A DNA stretch of 10,868 bases, taken from the NCBI GenBank assembly GCA_050949175.1, contig JBMNFG010000002.1, positions 1-10,868 on the forward strand. The letters run 5' to 3'. The stretch comes from UBA4971 sp900019985. Lineage in GTDB: Bacteria > Bacillota > SHA-98 > UBA4971. Positions 5,004 through 10,868 of this stretch are shown piece by piece; the stretch's first letter is position 1, and each line of letters starts with the position of its first letter. Position numbers and translations under genes: made by a program. Below the pieces are notes generated by a model. It worked only from the letters and a program-made list of their open reading frames with translations. It was not told the origin of the DNA and ran no database searches.

Positions 5004-6356
5004 GTGTTTACCATATCTAATGGTATAGAAGTGCTGGAGAATGAGGACCAGCGCGTGCTGATAAATCCCGCCAATCGCGAGTGGATAAAACTTACGGATC
5101 GTGCCTACGAGCTTATCCTAAATCCAAGAGGGAAACGCGTAGGTCAGCTGGTTGTGGAAGAAGCACTCAAAACCCAGGCGGAACCTGAAACGATCCGGTC
5201 ACTCTTTCAGTATCTAAAGCAGTATGGGTTCATAGCTGAGATACGTAATGTAGTAACCCTTGCCCGCGCTTATCTTAACCTGACAGCAAGGTGCAACTTA
5301 CGCTGTCCTATGTGCTACTTCTCCATTGAGAACGTGGATGAAGAGATTGCGTTTACATGGGAGTTGTCTTATGAGGCTTCGTGCTTGGTCATTGACACCT
5401 TAGCCAAAGTAGACTTGAAGAACCTTGTCATTACCGGAGGAGAACCCCTCTTTTACCGGGATTTTTGTAAGGTGCTTGATTATGCCAAAGATAAGGTTCC
5501 TCATATCACAGTCCTCACCAATGGGACGTTGGTTACAGAGGAAGTTGCAGAGCATATAGCGGAGGCTAACGCACGGGTGCAGGTAAGCATTGAAGCTGCC
5601 GATCCGGAAGTGCACGACAGTGTTCGCGGCATAAGGAGCTTTAAGGCGGCGATTCAAGGCATTGAGAAGCTGGTTCATGCAGGAGTCGAGGATATCGAGA
5701 TTGTTCAGACACTTACCAGGGAAAGCATTTCCGAATCACCGGGCATCATCGGATTAGCCAGGGAGCTCGGTGTCGGCTATCATTTCAGTCTGTTTCTGCC
5801 TGTGGGCAGGGGGGCTTGCCACATAGGGGAGTTGGAAATCCCTACAGATGAGTTGATAAGCCATTTTGTCAACATAAGTGCAAACTTGCGAGAAGAAACA
5901 GACGGATATGACTTTGTGTCTTTTGCTGAGGAGATCGCTGCCGGCAACTTTCCACCTCCTATTGAGCTTGTTGTCAAACACGGATGTGGTGCAGGAACCT
6001 CAATTATCAGCATTGCGCCGGACGGCAGGGTGTATCCGTGTCCGCTGCTGCACACGAAGAGCACAGTCTTAGGGAGATTGCCTGAGGATTCGATATGGGA
6101 GATTCTAAAACAGGGCGCTAGCAAGATCGAGGATGTTACCTGCCTCCCAGGGTGCTTGGATTGCGATGTAGCTCTTTTTTGCGGGGGCGGATGCCGTGCA
6201 CGCGCCTTTGCCTATACGGGAGACCTGTCTTCAGAAGATCCTTATTGCGAGTTCTACAGGCGTGTTTTCCGTGCTGTGCTGTGGGAATGGCGAGATGATA
6301 GGGCCTTTTCCGATAACTTGGACAGACTGCTGTCTTGTATCGGGAAAGAGGAATGA
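5004..6356 (+). CDS. radical SAM/SPASM peptide maturase with N-terminal PqqD-like (RRE) domain
   Basis: 450 residues from GTG 5004 (GGAG at 4994-4997; an in-frame stop at 4983-4985 limits the start). Residues 1-80 resemble a PqqD-like RiPP recognition element (NGIEVLENEDQRVLINPANREWIKLTD and following helices), which binds peptide leaders. The radical SAM core carries C97-x3-C101-x2-C104 for the SAM-bound 4Fe-4S cluster, ITGGEP (143-148) for SAM, and VSIEAADPEVHDSVRG (194-209). The C-terminal SPASM region fits the expected spacing exactly: C328, G341-x4-C346, C384-x2-C387-x5-C393-x3-C397 and C415, ligands for two auxiliary clusters. Such enzymes form thioether, C-C or ether cross-links, or epimerise residues in peptides. 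The 33-residue peptide upstream is the likely substrate. Its stop is six bases before the protease gene, so the two are co-transcribed. The chemistry cannot be deduced from sequence. Confidence 0.9.
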   Translation: MFTISNGIEVLENEDQRVLINPANREWIKLTDRAYELILNPRGKRVGQLVVEEALKTQAEPETIRSLFQYLKQYGFIAEIRNVVTLARAYLNLTARCNLRCPMCYFSIENVDEEIAFTWELSYEASCLVIDTLAKVDLKNLVITGGEPLFYRDFCKVLDYAKDKVPHITVLTNGTLVTEEVAEHIAEANARVQVSIEAADPEVHDSVRGIRSFKAAIQGIEKLVHAGVEDIEIVQTLTRESISESPGIIGLARELGVGYHFSLFLPVGRGACHIGELEIPTDELISHFVNISANLREETDGYDFVSFAEEIAAGNFPPPIELVVKHGCGAGTSIISIAPDGRVYPCPLLHTKSTVLGRLPEDSIWEILKQGASKIEDVTCLPGCLDCDVALFCGGGCRARAFAYTGDLSSEDPYCEFYRRVFRAVLWEWRDDRAFSDNLDRLLSCIGKEE

Positions 6357-6362
6357 AGGACT

Positions 6363-7112
6363 GTGACCGCTCCGACGTATGTCCTTCTTGGGCTCTCGCT
6401 GCTTACGCGGATCCTTGTATCCCGAAGAGCGGAGACTCGGGATGATTGCTCGGACGCAATCCCTTTAGTGGTTTGCCTCTTGCTGTCGGTGGCAGGGGTC
6501 ATACATAGAGGAGACCCTCTATATGTCTATGGCCTAACAGTTTCATCGTTTTTGAACTGTCCTTGGCCTGCAGTCTTTCTTCTTTGGATAGTTGCGTTTT
6601 CCGCAGGTAGGGTGGCCAATGCTTTGATGCTTCGTCCTGACTCGGACTTCCGGAAGCTTGTGGCTACAGGGCAGGCAAGTCCGGGCGGAGTCTACCTTTC
6701 TCTAAAGGGCTATCCAAGATACGCAGGGATGATCCTGGCTCTGCCTATGATTTGGTCGCAGGCGTTCATGGAAGAGTTTGTATTCCGGGGACTACTGGTG
6801 TCGTTGGGTAGAGGACTGTTGGGTTTCTTAAAGGTCTCGATTGGGCTCGTGGATTCCTTGAGTATCGCCGTTACGTCTGTCTTATTCGGGCTCGTGCATT
6901 TTCTCCCTATGCATTCTTGCATGAGAGGGAAAAACACTTGGATTCCGCTGTATGCGCTCATAATGCCGACGACTCTCGGAGTGCTTTTTTCTATCCTGAA
7001 CGGGGCATCAGGTTCACTTTGGCCTGGATGGATCGTTCACTGCTCCTTGAACTACGCAGTATTTGTATGGGATAGGGTATCCGGGATGTGGGAGGCTTGC
7101 AGCACGGGATAA
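6363..7112 (+). CDS. CPBP (CAAX-type) intramembrane metalloprotease
   Basis: 249 residues from GTG 6363, six bases after the maturase stop; translation is probably coupled. The protein is hydrophobic with several membrane segments (about 2-18, 33-47, 68-86, 120-136, 160-180, 196-214 and 220-236). It has the three CPBP/Abi motifs: EEFVFR (137-142, EExxxR), FGLVH (175-179, FxxxH) and H226-x3-N230. Family members cleave prenylated proteins or signal peptides within the membrane, and in bacteriocin loci they act in peptide processing or self-immunity. Placed between a RiPP maturase and an ABC exporter, it most likely removes the leader from the modified peptide or protects the producer. The choice between these is inference. 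All catalytic residues are present. Confidence 0.9.
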   Translation: MTAPTYVLLGLSLLTRILVSRRAETRDDCSDAIPLVVCLLLSVAGVIHRGDPLYVYGLTVSSFLNCPWPAVFLLWIVAFSAGRVANALMLRPDSDFRKLVATGQASPGGVYLSLKGYPRYAGMILALPMIWSQAFMEEFVFRGLLVSLGRGLLGFLKVSIGLVDSLSIAVTSVLFGLVHFLPMHSCMRGKNTWIPLYALIMPTTLGVLFSILNGASGSLWPGWIVHCSLNYAVFVWDRVSGMWEACSTG

Positions 7113-7129
7113 GGTGGTTGGAGGGATGA

Positions 7130-7993
7130 ATTACGCCATATGTCGAGTTTTCCCACGTGACAAAAGTGTATAAGGACTTCCGTGGCAGGGTTCTGGCAAC
7201 AGGAGTTGAGGATCTTTCTTTTACCATCAGGGAAGGAGAGACGCTGGCGCTTTTGGGCCCTAACGGATCGGGCAAGACCACCGTGATAAAGCTCCTTGCA
7301 GGCCTTCTCGTTCCCAGCGCAGGAAGGATCACGATCGGCGGGTCCGATGTAGCGCGACAGCGGAAGAAAGCCCTGGAGAAGGTGGGGGTGATGCTAGGCG
7401 ATGCCCGCTCTGTCTACTGGAACCTGACTGCCCTTGACAATCTGGAGTACTTCGCTGCCCTAAGGGGCATCTATGGCAAGAGAGCAAGGGACCGGATAAA
7501 AAGGTTGGCTGGATTATTGGATTTTGAAGACGTTCTGACTAGACGAGCAGGTGAGCTCTCTCGCGGTATGCGCCAGAGGGTGCTTCTTGCCATAGCTTTG
7601 CTGCCTGAGCCTCGCTTGCTGATACTTGATGAACCCACATTCGGATTGGATGTTGCGTCCAGGCACGAAATAAGGAAGCTTCTTTGTGAAGTTGCAGCAG
7701 AAAAAGGATGCGCCGTTATTCTCGCTACCCATCAGATGGAAGAAGCCCAGGAACTTGCGGACCATGTCTGTATTCTCAGGCACGGTAAGGTAGTCACCGT
7801 CGATACCGTAGAAGGGTTGCTTGGGAAGATGGAGCGGCTAAAACATGGCAAAGTCCAATCGTCACCTTGGCTTGAAGGGGTTTTTCTGGAACTTACCGGC
7901 ACCGTGGATGGGCCTTCGGAGTCTTGCCGGGGTGAACTCAGCACAGGAAGGCAGGAGGTATTACATGACAGCTGCAGCTATCCTCCTTGCTGA
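7130..7993 (+). CDS. ABC transporter ATP-binding protein (ABC-2/DrrA-like)
   Basis: Family similarity starts at about 7139 (YVEFSHVTKVYKDF). The first in-frame ATG/GTG/TTG is GTG 7157, which has no ribosome binding site and cuts the first strand. GGAGGG (7120-7125) points instead to ATT 7130, or to ATG 7126 in another frame that would join if one base near 7138-7142 were absent. Numbering from 7157: Walker A GPNGSGKT (34-41), signature LSRGMRQR (134-141), Walker B LLILDEP (154-160), D-loop GLD (163-165), H-loop H192. The usual Q-loop glutamine is not evident; MLGDARSVYWNLT (79-91) stands there, as in one DrrA-like subgroup. It overlaps the permease gene by 29 bases. It likely powers export of, or immunity to, the modified peptide. 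Confidence 0.88.
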   Translation: MTPYVEFSHVTKVYKDFRGRVLATGVEDLSFTIREGETLALLGPNGSGKTTVIKLLAGLLVPSAGRITIGGSDVARQRKKALEKVGVMLGDARSVYWNLTALDNLEYFAALRGIYGKRARDRIKRLAGLLDFEDVLTRRAGELSRGMRQRVLLAIALLPEPRLLILDEPTFGLDVASRHEIRKLLCEVAAEKGCAVILATHQMEEAQELADHVCILRHGKVVTVDTVEGLLGKMERLKHGKVQSSPWLEGVFLELTGTVDGPSESCRGELSTGRQEVLHDSCSYPPC

Positions 7994-8747
7994 GCTAAAG
8001 AGAGGCGTAAAAAACCATCTGGCGTACCCGATTCAGGCCGCGTCTGAAGCCATTATAGTGATTCTCATTGCAATAGCTGTGCCGTCACTCATCAGGGGAA
8101 AGACGCCCTGGGGAGTCTCCGGGGTTATAGTAGAGGAGCCCGAGAAGGTTGTAGCGCTTGTTGCGGTCTTCGTCGCTCTTGTCGGGTTGCAGACTGTCCA
8201 CCGAGTGGTAAGCGAAGAATCAAGCCTTGGGACGCTTGAGCAGTTGAGCCTTGCGCCCATTGGGCTGCCGTCGCTTATGGTGCTTCGTTGCGCTGCTGAC
8301 ACTTTGAGGATGATGCCGATTGTGCTCATTGTTGCAGTGACAGTGACAAAAGGCGAACAGATAGGCAGGGTTCTCGTTATGATGATCGCTACTCTGCTCC
8401 TTATGAATACGGGCATGCTTGGCATAGGGTTCTTCTTAGGGTCTCTTACGCTCGTCGCAAAGCGCCTGGGTTTTATCCCAAACCTTGCGAGCATTGCTCT
8501 GTTGCCTTTGGCCTTGTCTCCGACAGGAGAATTGCCACGGATGGTTGAGGTTCTGGCTTCAGTCTTGCCGTTTGCTCGTGGCGTGGAACTGATAGGGCAT
8601 GTTCTTCAAGGCAGTTCCGCTGCCGAGTGGGCACCGGGTCTCCTTAACCTAAGCGTTTTAGGTGCCTTGTGGCTTGCCGCAGGTATCCGATGCTTCGTCA
8701 TAGCCGAGAGATTTGCGAAAGACAGGGGGTTGTTGGGGAGGCACTAG
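7965..8747 (+). CDS. ABC-2 type permease
   Basis: 260 residues from ATG 7965, with AGGAGG (7953-7958) six bases upstream. The frame is open back to 7845, but that part lies inside the ATPase gene and has no site. About six membrane segments are visible (22-42, 62-80, 114-128, 136-160, 170-186, 224-246). The cytosolic stretch EESSLGTLEQLSLAP (84-98) is the conserved coupling region of ABC-2 permeases (R/E-x-GTLE-x-L-x-x-xP). With the overlapping ATPase gene it forms a complete half-transporter pair that would work as a dimer. Its substrate is inferred from context to be the radical SAM-modified peptide. Ends in a short Arg/Lys-rich tail. Confidence 0.88.
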   Translation: MTAAAILLAELKRGVKNHLAYPIQAASEAIIVILIAIAVPSLIRGKTPWGVSGVIVEEPEKVVALVAVFVALVGLQTVHRVVSEESSLGTLEQLSLAPIGLPSLMVLRCAADTLRMMPIVLIVAVTVTKGEQIGRVLVMMIATLLLMNTGMLGIGFFLGSLTLVAKRLGFIPNLASIALLPLALSPTGELPRMVEVLASVLPFARGVELIGHVLQGSSAAEWAPGLLNLSVLGALWLAAGIRCFVIAERFAKDRGLLGRH

Positions 8748-8792
8748 ACTGCCGGGGAGATAGCAAGAAAAGCTTTGTAAGGAGGGATCCAG

Positions 8793-8993
8793 TTGAGCGG
8801 TGACTGCCTTGGAACGAGACTCATGGAAGCATCTTTGAGCTTAAGCCGCATATGCGCAGAAGAGGCAAGCGAGGCAGACTCACCTGATTCAAAGCTCGTT
8901 TTCATTCAACATGCAGTTGGTTTTCTAAATACGGCCTACCGATTCAGGTCATCTTTCAATAGTTCTTTTGCTGTGACCGGCCGCCGTACATAG
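8793..8993 (+). CDS. small protein of unknown function, 66 residues
   Basis: A frame from TTG 8793 with AAGGAGG (8779-8785) seven bases upstream, which strongly supports translation. It lies 45 bases after the permease stop with no terminator visible between, so it is probably the last gene of the same unit. The product (MSGDCLGTRLMEASLSLSRI, then an acidic EEASEADSPDS stretch, then KLVFIQHAVGFLNTAYRF) looks largely helical and soluble. It has two cysteines (C5, C21), no signal peptide and no membrane segment. I recognise no family. An immunity or accessory protein is possible by position only. Confidence 0.6.
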   Translation: MSGDCLGTRLMEASLSLSRICAEEASEADSPDSKLVFIQHAVGFLNTAYRFRSSFNSSFAVTGRRT

Positions 8994-9003
8994 CAGGAAT
9001 CGA

Positions 9004-9060
9004 TCCCCCCGCTAGAGAACAATCAAAGTATTAAGTTTGTCGTACCCAAAAACGGGGGGA
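9004..9060 (+). promoter_or_regulatory. inverted repeat covering the ribosome binding site of the UPF0182 gene
   Basis: TCCCCCCG (9004-9011) is perfectly complementary to CGGGGGGA (9053-9060), with 41 bases between. The right arm supplies the only purine-rich ribosome binding site for GTG 9066. No T-run follows, so this does not look like a terminator; pairing would hide the site and lower translation. Confidence 0.45.
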
Positions 9061-9065
9061 ACATC

Positions 9066-10868
9066 GTGCTCAAACGGGTTTTGTTAATCGTTCTGTTAGT
9101 TGTGCTGGCTGTGACAGCTCTTGGCTCACGGCAAATGGCAACGATATACACTGATATTCTATGGTTTGAAAGTCTAGGCTACTTAGATGCGTTTTGGATT
9201 CCGATCATATGGAAGGTTATTGTAGGCTTTGTCACAGGTGCGGTAGCTTTTGCGTTCTTATATGCTAATCTGGGTTTTGCAGCAAGAAGCATAGCAAGTT
9301 CCCCGCATCTTGCGGAGCGCTTTTCCGCAGCTCATTCATGGCAGATTGCAAAGTCTATCCGCGGGGCATTCTTGATCGTTACGCTTCTGGCTGCCGTGAT
9401 TACAGGGGTTGCAATGTCATCCCAGTGGATGACAGTCCTCGGCTATCTTAACAGAACTCCTGCAGGTGTCTCTGATCCCCTTTTCAATATTGATGTGGGT
9501 TTCTATTTGTTCAGCCTGCCGTTCTATGTCACAGTGTACCGAATACTAATCCTTCTTTCCGGCATGGCTTTGGCAGCAAGCTTCATTCTTTACATCTTCT
9601 CAGGTGCTGTCAACGTAAAGGAGCTGTGGAAAGGGGAAGGGGAAGCGTCTGCAAAGCTTCACCTAGGTATTCTGGCAGCGATATTCTTGGCTCTTAAGGC
9701 GTGGGGATACAGGATTCAGGGTTTATCTCTCGTTTATTCCGCGAGGGGAGTCGCATTTGGAGCAAGCTTTACAGATGTGCATGCTCTTCTTCCGGGGCTT
9801 CGGGTGCTGACTGTCCTTGCCATTATTCTAGGGGTGCTTGTCCTTGTAGGCGTGTTCGTCCGCACGAGGAAGCTTTTGATTACCACTTTTGTAGTGTATG
9901 TCTTGGCTTCCTTCCTTTTGGGCACTGCCTTACCTGACCTTGTGCAGAGGTTCGCAGTTGAGCCAAGCGAGTTGTCAAGGGAATCGCGGTATATCGCCTA
10001 TAACATCGAGTCAACGCGAAGAGCTTTCGGCCTTGACCAGATAGAGACTGGGCGTCTTGACGTAGATCACGATCTGACATATGAGAGGCTGATTGAGGAT
10101 CATGATGATACAATAGAAAACATACGGCTTTGGGACTGGCGCTCTCTCGGCCAGACTTACCAACAGCTCCAGGAGATCCGGGCTTATTACGATTTCCATG
10201 ACATAGACCTCGACAGGTATCAGGTAGGAGATAAGACCAGGCAAATGGCGATATCAGCCAGGGAATTGTCTGTTACGCGCCTTCCTGAAGAGGCTAAGAC
10301 CTGGATCAGCGAGCACCTTGTGTATACCCACGGATACGGACTTGCCTTAAGCCCCACAAGCGAGGCTTCAAGAGAAGGCCTTCCCAGATTCATAATCGGA
10401 GATATCCCTCCGAGATCGTCTGAACCGGGGTTTCTCGTAGAGCGGCCGGAGATTTACTTCGGCGAAAAGACCGATGACTACGTTATAGTCAATACCGCTG
10501 CAAAGGAATTTGATTACCCTGAAGGCGACTCTGCTGCTTACACAGTGTATGAAGGGACCGGGGGAATCAGGCTCTCATCATTGCTCCGGAGAGTAGCTTT
10601 TGCGCTTAGATTCGGCAGTTCAAAGGTATTGTTTTCATCTGACATCAGTTCAGAGAGCCGCGTCATGTTTGACCGGAACATAAAGACGCGTGTTCAGAGG
10701 ATTGCGCCGTTCCTCACGTATGATGAGGACCCTTACCTTGTACTTGCAGACGGCAGGTTGTTCTGGATATGGGATGCGTATACAGTAAGCTCTTATTATC
10801 CATTTTCCCAGCCTGTCCAGGCAGGTTTCAACTATATCAGAAATTCTGTCAAAGTCGTGATAGATGCA
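9066..10868 (+). CDS. UPF0182 family membrane protein (3' partial)
   Basis: A frame from GTG 9066 (GGGGGGA at 9054-9060) stays open to the window edge, giving 601 residues of a family that usually reaches about 900. The N-terminus has about seven membrane segments (roughly 4-20, 42-66, 98-118, 150-180, 198-216, 243-265, 271-291). A long soluble domain follows, presumably extracytoplasmic. Family wording is clear: an early DILWFESLGYLDAFW, DVGFYLFSLPFY, the SARGVAFGASFTDVHALLP stretch before the sixth segment, then SRYIAYNIESTRRAFGLDQI, VYTHGYGLALSP, PEIYFGE and FGSSKVLFSSDISSESRVMFDRNI. The function of UPF0182 is not established. It follows the peptide cluster by 72 bases, but this widespread family is probably not part of it. 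Confidence 0.9.
   Translation, partial: MLKRVLLIVLLVVLAVTALGSRQMATIYTDILWFESLGYLDAFWIPIIWKVIVGFVTGAVAFAFLYANLGFAARSIASSPHLAERFSAAHSWQIAKSIRGAFLIVTLLAAVITGVAMSSQWMTVLGYLNRTPAGVSDPLFNIDVGFYLFSLPFYVTVYRILILLSGMALAASFILYIFSGAVNVKELWKGEGEASAKLHLGILAAIFLALKAWGYRIQGLSLVYSARGVAFGASFTDVHALLPGLRVLTVLAIILGVLVLVGVFVRTRKLLITTFVVYVLASFLLGTALPDLVQRFAVEPSELSRESRYIAYNIESTRRAFGLDQIETGRLDVDHDLTYERLIEDHDDTIENIRLWDWRSLGQTYQQLQEIRAYYDFHDIDLDRYQVGDKTRQMAISARELSVTRLPEEAKTWISEHLVYTHGYGLALSPTSEASREGLPRFIIGDIPPRSSEPGFLVERPEIYFGEKTDDYVIVNTAAKEFDYPEGDSAAYTVYEGTGGIRLSSLLRRVAFALRFGSSKVLFSSDISSESRVMFDRNIKTRVQRIAPFLTYDEDPYLVLADGRLFWIWDAYTVSSYYPFSQPVQAGFNYIRNSVKVVIDA

Noticed and set aside
4960..5028. 22-codon frame from TTG 4960 with AGGAGAGG upstream, overlapping the maturase start
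   Set aside because: The ribosome binding site is reasonable, but the frame overlaps the maturase by 25 bases and lacks a leader/core pattern; the 33-residue peptide is a better precursor.
8033..8494. 153-codon open frame on the - strand inside the permease gene
   Set aside because: Antisense shadow of a clear ABC-2 permease; Thr/Ser/Ile-rich composition and no recognisable domain.

Overview
The window looks like chromosomal DNA of an anaerobic, probably thermophilic member of the Bacillota (Clostridia-like). This is inferred from mid-range GC with strong AGGAGG-type Shine-Dalgarno sites, many GTG/TTG starts, sigma-A-type promoters, a purine riboswitch, a CRISPR repeat of the Firmicutes I-B/III type, and a UPF0182 membrane protein. 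No 16S or other marker is present, so the taxonomy is only suggestive. All protein genes I support are on the + strand; the CRISPR array is most likely read from the - strand.

Layout. (1) 1-549: the end of an MNT nucleotidyltransferase gene overlapping a HEPN gene, a two-gene toxin-antitoxin-like module. (2) 561-2209: a sigma-A promoter, a purine-class riboswitch aptamer with a C at the specificity position (guanine-type) but unusual junction bases, then a metal-dependent amidohydrolase/deaminase. (3) 2320-3156: a MoeB/ThiF/HesA-like E1 adenylyltransferase lacking the usual family cysteine, closed by a strong terminator. (4) 3247-3660: a small CRISPR array (4 repeats, 3 spacers) without cas genes nearby. 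A degenerate repeat and a terminator-like hairpin at the left end, and a promoter and a 13-bp dyad at the right, all agree that the leader is on the right and transcription runs leftward. (5) 3661-3910: no gene recognised.

(6) 3911-8993 is the most interesting part, a candidate uncharacterised RiPP (ribosomally made, post-translationally modified peptide) cluster. In order it holds a LuxR-type regulator with a degenerate receiver-like N-terminus and its own promoter; a 33-residue peptide gene with an excellent ribosome binding site at 4738-4839; a hairpin; a radical SAM/SPASM maturase with an N-terminal PqqD-like recognition domain; a CPBP (CAAX-type) intramembrane protease; an ABC ATPase; an ABC-2 permease; and a 66-residue protein of unknown function. 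From rSAM to permease the genes are nearly contiguous or overlapping. Inferred working model: the regulator switches on the cluster, the maturase binds the Lys-rich leader of the peptide and modifies its aromatic/Cys-containing tail, the membrane protease cleaves it, and the ABC pair exports it or confers immunity. The gene order resembles the Bacillus yydFGHIJ epipeptide operon, but the protease and maturase types differ.

(7) 9066 to the end: the first 601 codons of a UPF0182 membrane protein, whose ribosome binding site lies in a G-rich inverted repeat.
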